The translations under genes were made by a program, and so were the position numbers. DNA of 64,000 bases from Pholis gunnellus. Lineage: Eukaryota > Chordata > Actinopteri > Perciformes > Pholidae. The stretch lies in assembly GCA_910591455.2 (NCBI GenBank), contig OU342819.1, positions 11,403,906 to 11,467,905 on the forward strand, read 5' to 3'. Below the pieces are notes generated by a model. It was given only the letters and a program-made list of their open reading frames with translations. It did no database searches and was not told the origin of the DNA. Positions 26,148 through 38,100 of this stretch are shown in pieces (the stretch's first letter is position 1; each line of letters starts with the position of its first letter).

Positions 26148-29100
26148 GCACAAATGTTTTGTTTTTACCAAGACATGGTGACCTTGGAGAAAGAAGTGAG
26201 CCTGTAGTCTGCAGAGTACAGAATCATACACACATCACATTGGCTTATACACCAGTGAATCCTCCTTTAGCCCTTCCTGTTACCCTGTTTACAGAGTTAT
26301 TCTGGTGTTTCCACTAATGGGACTTTGTCCACAGTTCCTGCCATTAAATCAACCAATTACAGTGGTCTAAACATGAAATACAGCAAAGTTTTATATAATA
26401 ATCATCTGCACACGTGCACGGAGCTGCGAGGGCCCGTTCATCGCTGCTTGCAGCTGTAATTTGAAATTTACTGCCCAAACAAACTCTAATCTCATAGAAA
26501 GTATACAACAATATGTGGCACAATGTGGTGCTCCTACTGTCATTTCTACCTTGATCTCCCATTCATCAAAAATTAATACTTTGATTAACAATATTATAGC
26601 CTGCAGACACAATGCTTTTTGCATCGGATTTTTCCTGACATGACATTCTGCCCTGTTTGTTTGTCTGCCTTTGCATAACACCCCAAATAATCACAAAACA
26701 TACTGAGTGATAAAAAAAAAAAGAACATAACGGTAACCATTAATAGAAAATAATGCAATAAGAAGTGTGAGTAAAAATACTCACTATAAATGTCGCAATG
26801 TGTTTCCGACTGAACTCATGAGCGTAACATTCATCATGTGACAACCTCCTCTTACAGAGCAGACACAGGAATCCCACCCTGGGCTGTTGCCCTATGAGAC
26901 TAAAGTGGTGCATGACCAGGAACTGTCTACCTGCAACCAGGAGGTAAAGAAAAGTCAAAAACACCCAGTGTGCACTTCTGATTTCTGGCAAGACCTTTTC
27001 TCTACGGCGGTACTCACCTAGTAGAGGAAATCTATCGTTGTCTTCGAGTTTACTGTATGTTTTACATTTTGGAACTGCAGACAACACATGCACGAGTTAG
27101 ATGAAAATAATCCATATATGATATATTTAAGGCTAAGAAAATATGTCATCACTTACAGTCATGCCTTAAGATAATGTGTTGTAGTGCAAGACTCTCCATC
27201 ACTGCAGACGGAATCAAGAACGAGACAACAAAAACATGTCAAACTGTTGTTTGAGTCGGCTTGATGGAAAGCATGACCAAAACCAGTTCAAATGAATCTC
27301 ACAGAGAAATTCCTACCTTTTGGGTAACTAAGTGAGAGGAGTCTCTGAAACATCTCGTTTGGCATGTCAAGTACCTGAGAAAGGAAAAATTCTCAATGAG
27401 TAATGACTCTAGAAAATGATTTAGTCTACAATAGATGATTGCAGGAAACTAACCTTCTCGTTAACAAGCTTTACTGTGGTTAGCTATTGCCGTTTAGACT
27501 GAATTTTAGTTTGCATGCTATGAAAGTCTTATAATTGACTTTTGTTTATCTCTACACAGATGTAGAAGAAATAAATAGTGAAAAAATAAACAAGTCTGTT
27601 AAAGTTCTTTGGGGTTTTACCTTCAGCATCATCTCATCTGGTTTTTCCTTCTCCTCTTCCCAGGCCCTTGACCTCAAGACTTTCACGTCCAGATGATTCT
27701 TCCACGCAAGTGTCAGCTTCCAGGGATTCTGGTACAGCTAAGAATATAAGACAAAGGCTATAGGTATATCCCAGGAAGGCAGTTGTACATTTACAATAAT
27801 TTTGGGCTTTTTAATTGCATGCAATGACAAAATACACCTGGGAATCCATCATAATGAGTCATTTCAAAGGTTATATTGATACAACTTAATAAGAACACAT
27901 GCACATCATGCATTCAAAAGTGGTTCATTCCAACAGCAAAAATACAAGTCTGATCATATTAGCTCACAAAAAAAGTTAAGGACTGTTGCATCAGTACTTA
28001 AATATGTAATATTAGTGCTGGGCAACGATTACAATTTTGAATCGCATTGTTATGCGCAAAATTTAATAATGAATTCAAAAGTAGTGTATTGTGCACTTTT
28101 ATTTTAAAAGTTCTGCTATATGAACAAAAGTGCAATAACATTTGGTTTGCAAACACTTTAAACAAAGAAGGTTCTTTTTAACAGCAGTATTCCCTTTACA
28201 CAGTAGCAGTTAAAATACAGTTATAATGATTCTGATAATAGATATACATATTCGTTAACTTGCCCAGCACTAGTAATAATAAATTTTTTTGCTTTAAAAA
28301 AAATTAAAAAATAAAAGTACTCAAAGTCCCTTTTGTGATCTAAAGCTAAAAACAATACAAACACGTCTTAAGCAATTCCTCACACACAAGTGGTACTGTA
28401 CTGCTGGCATCCACACACAGCTGCACCGGCTCGACAATAACGAAAATAAACCACAGAAATAAATGAAGGGCTCACCAATGTGTGTATGAGATGTTTTCGA
28501 GAGTCAAAGTGTTGTCTGAGAAAGGACTCAGAGAAACAGTCCTGACAAGCAAAGCACACATAAATCGGTTCCTTCTGGACCTGAGTGCAGACACACGTCA
28601 CAACCAGGGGAACGCCTGAACAAACATAGAAACAAAGAAAATTAAGATATGACACATTTTTCAGTATAACAGCTTCACAAAACACGATGTTAACAAGCGG
28701 GTCTGCTCACCAACAAGTGGCTGGTTTTGCCCCAAGCTGTCGATGAGCCTCTTGTATAAGCCCAGACTGGGTTTCCATTCTAACATTCAAAAAGGAAAGA
28801 GTGTTAAGAGTAGGAGTTCAATAAATACCACAATCAATTACTTTTTTTCTTAAATGAATGAGTAAATTGAAGCTAAATCAGTTCTATGAAAAATAATATA
28901 TCAATATGTTATGCTATCATTTTAAATAGCCAACAGGTTTAGATTTATGTATCGTTTCAAAATAATTAAGTGTTGGCACCAAAAAGGACAAAAGTAGAAA
29001 AGTGTACCTGGTTGGTCTGTTGAAGTTTCAGCACCTGTAGGAAAGTGAGGAAAAATATATTTTATGTAAGAGAGCTTAAAAATGATACACAATCCGATTT

Positions 29101-32100
29101 ATATATTATGATAAATAAAAGATAAGTGAATCGTACCTCCCCTAAAGACTTTCTTCACCATCTGAAGAAGAACATTAGGGACAGTATGTAAGGTCTTGTT
29201 TTGTAGTGCATCAGGAATAATCAAATACTTTCTGTAAGAAGCTGTGAGAATATTGATATACCGTTTTGTGTGTGTCCTGTGACGAATGTTTGCAATAGTC
29301 AGACATGTTCATGAAGCTCATACTGCAGTTCTGCCACCAGAAAAAAAAGAAAAAGAAAAGTGAAACAAAGTTCATTGCATCAAACAAAATTGTGTTCTTA
29401 ATGTTCCAACAAAATAGACGGTATTGGGTACAGTATTAAAATCTAGGCTATTGTAGTGAAATGTAGAATTGTGTTTTTTAGTTTTTTACCTGACAGCGGA
29501 GTTTGTACAATTCAGAACAAAGCCCTACAAAGAAAAAACAAAGCAAATTTAAGTTGTAATTCAAAATGCAAAAACGTTTTCAATATAACTATTTAAAAAT
29601 AGAAGAAATTGATGACTTAAATTATTTATTATTTTCTGAAATCTATCAAATGTCTGGCTACACACGCTCTTGTGTCGGCCTCTGCAGGTCTTTTGCCCCA
29701 GATGTTTTGAGTGTAGCAAAACAAAAAGGCATGAACTGTATCTGAAAATTGTGTGAATGTGATTTAAAGAAAACCTTTTTATTATTTAACTTAAGTAAAA
29801 GCAGTAATACTACAGTGTCAAATACTCTGTTACAAATAAAAGTCCTGCATTCAAATTATTACACACCGTTTGAAATATATCGTATCATACTTTGTGTCAT
29901 CTTTGTATGACTGATGTGTATATTGTGAAACCTAAATTGAAAGTCATAAAATACATACCCAACTTGTTCTCTGGTGTTACGCTTGTAATCAAGCTGCTCT
30001 CCTTGTTTTCCTTTCTAATGGATTCCAGTTCCTTCAAAGCTACAATAAAAAAACCACAGGCTCAATTAGTAAATCATCATTCTGGGTTTCTGTCATCTTT
30101 GTATGACTGATGTGTATATTGTAAAACCTAAATTAAAAGTCAGAAAATAAATAAAATACATACCCAACTTGTTCCCTGGTGTTATTCTTGTAATCAAGCT
30201 GCTCTCCTTGTTTTCCTTTCTAATGGATTCCAGTTCCTTCAAAGCTACAATAATAAACCACAGGCTCAATTAGTAAATCATCATTCTGGGTTCCACTGAA
30301 GGTCCAGTTCATTCGGAGGAATACAACGTAAAGAGAGGCATCAAACAATAAATACCAACCATCTGCATAACAAGTGAAATTCACTGATGTGAATTTGGTA
30401 GGCTCCAGGCTCACTTGCTGCAACAGAAAGTAATACGGTTTCAAATGAATACAAACAAAAGCAGAAATGTGGGAAAACTTGTGACTTTGTAAACTATATT
30501 ACCTTCATATCAGCGTTTGCAGTACCATGAATTTGCTCTGTCTGCTTTGCAAAATTAAGCATTGTGGAGGCGAAGACCGGCGAGTAATCCTTGTAGGATT
30601 CCTTTGCCAGCAAAGTACGCGGGTGCCACGCTCTCTGCAGATTAAAACTGGTGTGAATTACACGAATACCACACAAGAAGACAACCAATACGGATTTCAG
30701 TTGTTGAGGATTCATTACTCAACTTGACACCATCAGAAAACAAACGACTACACATCCCCTCTACTATCTTTTTAATTATGATTCATTTTCTGCCTTACTT
30801 TTTGGCGCAACCGTCGCCCCAACTAGTCATTTTGCCCGAGTAGACACCTTCTCAGGATTGTGTGGTAATAATCGTTTCACAAATGTTCTCTTCGAAGCTA
30901 CTTACAAAGTAACAGAAGATGTGGTCAAAGCTCAGGACATGTTTGATGATCGCATGGGCGGCCAAAGTTAGGTGGCAGAGAGTGCAGAGGTAGTGTCTCT
31001 TCTCAGTCTGCCCGACACAAATGCATTCAACAAGGTGCTGCATTCCTACAAGACCATGATCAGAGACGAAACGGGGAAGAAGTTCAAAAAGAAAGCCAAC
31101 GATGCGTTTCTAACATGAGCATGTACGTTAATTTAATCTTATGGATTGGTGAAATCCTTCCTTGGATCTATTAATTGGTATTATACGATTATCACTGTCG
31201 AGTAGTGACAAGGCAAGTTATACCATAAGAAAGCACTTCTCCAAATTAATTAGTGAATTTATTTAATTTGTACAAAATTAAATAAACACTCTTCCTGTTC
31301 TCTGTACTTAAAGCTGGGGTAGGCAGTTTAAAATGCTATAATAACCTTTCAGCATATTGTAATTCAAGTGGTCTGAGAAAAAAATAAGACTCCTGCATCT
31401 CCTCTTGGCTCGGTTTTCAGGCGTTAGGCCAAAGTCTCCAAAAACATGTTTTCTAACATTTCAAGAAAGGTTGTGCGAGGAGATCCACCTTTACCGACAT
31501 TTATATAAATGTGTCTTTAAAGGAATAGAGAGACAGCCAAATGCCGTTGAACTCCTGGCAGACAACGTTATGGTGCATCACCGCAACCAATTGGAATAGA
31601 GGGTGGATCTGGAAATGTGCATGTGTGGAACGGCAGACCGATGCGGACCCTCACTTGTTGTATGAATGAAGACGCGTCCTCAACTGTCTGTGGAAAGTAT
31701 GTTCGAGCTTTATGCTTTATGACTGCGAGGGAAGAGCAGCAGGAGGAGGGCTGGATTTTCAATTGTAAGGTTTTTTGGGGGTTTTTGCCAGAAAACTGCC
31801 TACCCCAGTTTTAAGGAAACCATCTTCCACCATTAAAGACAATATCCCTACCAGCCGAATTTTGTATCCAAAGAATGACATTTTGGGAGACTTTTACTGA
31901 CCAAGAAGTGGATGTTCTCTGTTGCTGTCTCTTTGATATGTTTGCATCATCACCCGCTTCGGGTTGATAGCTAGAGGGAAAAGACAAGATTGCAGTGATG
32001 AAGCATGGACTGAAGGATAATAAATAGTAAATCTAACAGATAAAACAGTATATTGAGATATCATACTCGTCCATTAGTAGCTGTTGTGAAGCTTTGGATC

Positions 32101-35100
32101 ATATCACAATATTAACATCAACAGATAAGAGTTATTCCAGCTGTCATTGGATTGTAAATGCTCAAATTTCCACTGAAATGTGGATAAATTAATATGATTG
32201 AAAGTACCAGAACAGCTACTAAATGGACCTTGAGGTGAGACCGTTTTCTTGACTGCTGTAGCAAGGTAGAGTGATTATTACAAGTCAAACAGACTTATTA
32301 AGCATTGCTTGATTTTGGTTACTGAACTCCATAAGTCCTGACTAAGCCATGAGCAGAAATAAGAGTCCTGAGAGAAATGTGCACACACACCTTCAAGCAG
32401 CTTGAGAAGCGTTTCATTTTCACTGAAAGTGCGCATCACTGGGAAGTAGAATCAGATAATGTGAATTAACAAACAATTTATTAAAATTCTCAATCAAATA
32501 TTACATAGAGAAAGAATCATATACCTTCAGAGTAGGTACTCCTTTCAAGCTTGTTCACCAGATTTCCAGGTAAGTCCAACAGCTGCAAAGAGAAAAGAAA
32601 AAAATCTAATCTGAAAAGGCATTCATCTCAACAACATTATTGTAACATAGTATCTTGACATGACACTGCTGTGAAACCATAAAAAACAATAAGAAACAAT
32701 GGGGTAGTGGATTGAACTAGAACAATTGGTATGTCCTGGCGGCAAACTTCGGTTCTGCCGAGTGAAGCCAATGAGGAAGTGTCTTAAATCCTGCATTGTC
32801 TCTAATGGCCATGAGAGGGCAATTCCAAAAATGTAACTTAGAGAGGCCAGCTGCACGGACTTGCAGTTACACACACACACAATATACTTATATACAATAT
32901 ACTATACTATATCAATATACTTTCAAATGAAAGATTCCAGACCTCCAGGTACTAACCTGTAGTTGTCCGCCCCCCGCTTCCTTTTCCTTCATGCCCGGCC
33001 TCAAAATGAGTTCCACATCGTTGCTGGGGATCCAGGAGAACCTCAGTACATTTGGGTTTTTTTGGCTCTAAAATACAACAATCCAATTAAATTGTGCTTC
33101 CAAATTTCAAACATTGGTTCACTTTTATGATATTCTGCACTTACGAAGTAGTTTCTGCGATGGTCAAGCGATGTGAGGTGGAATAAAATCCTGTGTGGTG
33201 GATACTTTTCCTCACAGAGATGGCACAAGTAAAAAGATGAGCATGTCTCTCGACCGAAACACAAAGTCAAGCCTGGAGGAAAGCACATTCAAAATAGAAT
33301 AATTACTTCAAAACATAATCTTTTACATCTTCAGCAGTACCATACATGGTCTCACAGGTTTACATTTGTTTTAATGCCCGACACTTTACAAATTCTATAC
33401 ATTTTAATTAGCCACATAAAACATGTATTTATAAAACAATATAATTATGTCGCTGCACTCATTTAGAACTCAAGGTTAAATTTTACTAAAATTGATTGAA
33501 CTGAAAGTTGAATGACATGTCAATCATGTGCACAAGGTTGCCCTCTTCCTCATCATATTGTCTTCAAACTCTGCTACAGTAAAAGCCAGGAGTGGTTTGT
33601 CTCCTGATGGGATGAGAGAGAAAAAAAGGTCAACAACCATCCAACTTAAAGACACTTTACTAACCTGTGAGGGGTTGTCTGATTTCTTGTATGGCTCGCT
33701 CTTTGACCAATCTAATATATGGAAAGATGCCTGTAGAGTAGATAACAATGGAAGAAAAGATTATTAAGCTTGAGCTACTCAGGACAGCCCATGTGACATC
33801 AATCTTTAAATAAACATGTTGAGTGATGAAATGTAGATTAGTTAATAACTGTGCGTCGTTATTTGAACTATCTCAGCATACACAATGGGCTAAAAAAAGT
33901 GTGTCTAAAATACATTTAAAGGGTTTTTGGCTTGAAGGTGGTACGAAAAAAATTATTAGTATAAACACTGAAAATTATGCAAAAATCCTGATGGACCTCA
34001 GCCTCCTGCCAGATGGGAGGGGCACCAACAGTTTTTGTCCAGGGTGAGAGGGGTCGGCTACAATCTTTCTTGCTCGCTTCAGGGTCCTTGAAGCGAACAA
34101 GTCCTGGAGGGACGGCAGATTGCAGCCAATCACCCTCTCGGCAGAGCGGATGATGCGCTGCAGCCTGCCCTTGTCCTTGGCAGTGGCTGCAGCGTACCAG
34201 ACCGTGATGGAGGAGCAGAGGATGGACTCAATGATGGCTGTGTAGAAGTGCACCATCATTGTCTTTGACAGGTTGAATTTCTTCAGCTGCCTCAGGAAGT
34301 ACATCCTCTGCTGAGCCTTCTTGGTGATGGAGCTGATGTTCAGCTCCCACTTGAGGTCCTGGGATATGATGGAGCCCAGGAAGCGGAAGGACTCTACCAC
34401 ACCGACGGGGGAGTCACACAGGGTGATGGGGGCTGGTGGCGCTGCGTTCTTCCGGAAATCCACAACCGTCTCCACTGCCTTTAGAGCGTTGAGCTCCAAG
34501 TTGTTCAGACCGCACCAGGTCACCAGATGGTCAACCTCCCACCTGTAGGCGGACTCATCCCCACCAGAGATGAGTCCAATGAGGGTGGTGTCATCCGCAA
34601 ACTTAAGGAGCTTAACGGACTGGTGACTGGAGGTGCAGCTGTTGGTGTACAGGGAGAAGAGCAGAGGGGAAAGAACACAGCCTGGGGGGGGAACCGGTGC
34701 TGATGGTCCGGGAGGCTGAGACGTGCTTTCCCAGCTAGACGTGCTGCTTCCTGTCAGACAGGAAGTCTGTGATCCACTTGCAGGTGAAGTCGGGCACGTG
34801 CAGCTGGGTGAGCTTGTCATGCAGCAAAGACGGGATGATGGTGTTAAAGGCAGAGCTGAAGTCTACAAACGGGATCCTGGCGTAGGTTCCTGGGGAGTCC
34901 AGATGCTGGAGGATGAAATGAAGGGCCAAGTTGACTGCGTCGTCTACAGACCTGTTGGCTCTGTAGGCGAACTGCAGGGGGTCCAGGAGTGGGTCGGTGA
35001 GGGTGATAAGGTGGGACAGGACAAGACACTCAAAACACTTCATGACCACAGGAGGTCAGGGCGACGGGCCTGTAGTCATTGAGTCCTGTGATCCTTGGTT

Positions 35101-38100
35101 TTTTGGGGAGGGGGATAATGGTGGAGACCTTGAAGCAGGCTGGTACGTGACATGTCTCCAGGGAGGTGTTGAAGATGTCTGTAAACACCGGAGACAGCTG
35201 ATCAGCACAATGCTTCAGGGTGGAGGGGGAGACAGAGTCTGGGCCGGCTGCTTTGCGGGGGTTTTGTTTTTTAAAAAGCCTGTTGACGTCTCTCTCCAGA
35301 ATAGAGAGAGTAGTCACTGGAGAGGGGGGTGGGGGGGGACACACTGGGATGGGTGATACAGAGGCATGGGCCCCTGCTGGGCTGGGGGAGGGGGACCTGG
35401 TGGTCTGGGGCTGGTTGATGGAGCTGTGGAGGATGGAGTCAGGGCTGTCCCATTGTCCATCAAAGCGACAGTAGAACTCATTCAGCTCGTCTGCCAGGCG
35501 GAGGTCATTCATGGAGTGTGAGGCTTTTGGCTTGTAGTTGGTGATCTGTCTGAGGCCTCTCCAGACAGAAGCAGAGTAATTTGCTGAGAGCTGGTGTTGC
35601 AGTTTCTCTGAGTAGTCGTTTAGTGTCTCTCACCGCCTTACTAAACCTGTACTTTGACTCTTTATACAAGTCCTTGTCCCTACTCCTAAATGCCTGATCC
35701 TTTTGCAGTCTTAGCGCAGTCTTGAGTGCGCACTTCTACAGATTATTTGTGACTCTGTATAACTGTGCCTCTTCTTGCAAGAATAAATAATTTTAAAAAG
35801 ACAAGTTCTGTTTCAGGATATTCTTAATTTCAGTTTAAAAAGACTCAGTAGAGGATAAAATAATCTTCCACCACAGGACGTAAACAATGCAGGTCTCAAT
35901 ATTTTAAAAAATAAAATAAATTATGTCTGTTAGGCGTCAAGGATGCATTTGAGTGAGTCACACTGAATGTAAACAAACATTTAGAAACATACAAGAAGAA
36001 GAAGAAGAATAAGAAGAAGAAGAAGAAGCAGGCTTACCCGAACTCTTGATAATATCTACAAAGTAAACAAAAATGATTAATTAACTGGACATACAAATCT
36101 GAGCTAAACATATTATTGTGCAGGTAACAAGAAATACAAAATGCTATGAAAGATGAAAATTAAAAAACAAACATTACCTTGCTTGAAGACTTCAGCGGTT
36201 TTCTGTTGGTCAAGAAGGGAACATGCAGAGGTGATTTATTAAGGTCGAGGGCAACATAGAAACAGGACCATAGGGATGGCCTCATGATACAGGATTACAG
36301 TTAACTGTTCTACTGCACTAACTGAGTCAAACACAGGACTAATGTTCAAGAGACTGAAGGGGGGGAAGGGGGGGATCATGGTGTTCATGTGTTTCTATTA
36401 ATGACAACAGCACTTGGGCTCTTTTCTGTACTTGGACCCGGAGCAAGAGAGGTACTCCGGCTGCTACTCGCGTTGCCATCTTCACCACATGGGAGCGTTA
36501 TTGTCGTCTGCTTTTCAGGTGGTTGACGCAACATATTTTCCGACACGCGCTCTCTGTCCGCTGGTGGGCGTGTGCTCACCTGTGTGGACCATCGTGTCTG
36601 ATATCGGTTACATGTATTTTGTGAGGTCTCCACATGTGTGAATAAATGTGCCTGGATCAAGATTTGACTTGTTGCCTGAATGAGTTAAACTTCCTTGTGC
36701 CGGTGACTACAGAATCAACCCCTTCAGTAGCATTCCACTTCTGAGTCAGGTAGTCTGCGCTCTTGGCCCAGGCTTAGTATGTAGGGTTCTTGTTGTGTGA
36801 AAATGCTGACATGCTCAGAAACGAAATGCATTGAAATATAATCTGAGAGTATCCACTTCTGCTTAACGCTGAATGACAACCACTGACAGGATGTAAAGGC
36901 GGGGGAGAGAGCAGACGCCTCACCCACAACAGAAGTGGCGGAAAGGTGCTAGTTAGACGGAACATCTGTGTTTTATACCAGATAGGAGGAAACAAAAGCA
37001 GAACTTGTTCTACTAACTAAGCTGGGGCACGGCAGGAAGTGGTGAATTTTGTAACGTGCGTTTCGCCAGTTTAGTGGTTCAAAGTAGCAAACAGGAAAAT
37101 TGCTTCATCGCCCACATTTTCTTGTTTACTTTGGTTGGTGAATGGTTCAGGGAGCGAATTCTGTGCCAACTCCAGAAAACACTCAGTAACCTGGTAAAGT
37201 GCACATGAAGTTTGATGCCCACCTGTTGATGTGCACGTGTGGACATGTGTGCCTTCAATTCACCCACCCTGTTAAATGTGGCGAGGCAGACCTGCAAGAA
37301 AAAAAAAAGAGAAAAGGTTCTATCAGCGACATGAAATAGGAGAACGGACATTTGTTTACATGAGTCAAGATTTGTGGAAAGAACACAGCTGTGTTGCAAC
37401 ATCCCCCCGTCTGACTACAATTCAAAAGCTCAACCAGAGGCGAGTGGAAAAACTGGACTGACCCTCCAACACCACAGATCATCCTTGAGACAGGGTTAAC
37501 CTCCTCTTCATATAGGACGTGACCAGTACTCCTTACATAACAACTGAACCATCTCCATCCACTGATGAAAGCCAAGTGAGGCTGAAGGTTTTTTTTACTA
37601 CACTACATCTGCTGAGAGGAAGTTGGTACTTCAACTAGCACCATCTTAGTTTAGTTCATTAACATGCTAACACAACACAAAGTACAATTTTGGCTCATTG
37701 GAATGTCAGTTTGGCAGGTGTTTTAGTCACAAACCAAAGACCTCCAGATGAAAAGTCAGAGGATCACCAAAATGAATACAATTCATCCTGAGGAGAACAT
37801 GAATATCTGTACCAAGTTTCACGGGAATCCATCCGATAGTTGTTGAGACATTTCACTCAGACCCACAATTGTGGCGCTAGAGGAGAAGGCAGCAGTAGGA
37901 ACCATGAATTCATCCAGAGCAGAGGCTGGTGTACAAACTGCAGAGCAACAACCTGAAGTAACTGCATTCTCAGTTTCTTAGTGATGCAGAGCAGCGACAG
38001 CGAGGAGTGGAGGGAGAAGCCCACAGATTGTGTACTAATGATGAGCAGAGCTCAACATCTGGTATTCATCAGGTCTAGGTATCCTTAGAACAGAGGTGTC

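Noticed and set aside
36385..36660. Minus-strand 91-codon frame as a gene B exon
   Set aside because: Ser/Pro-rich and tempting, but it ends in a stop and I found no donor of the needed phase; left out of the chain.
37480..37580. Possible short exon upstream of 37291 on the minus strand
   Set aside because: An AG...GTAAGG pair exists, but adding it would break the finger formed by joining exon 1 to the exon at 37291.
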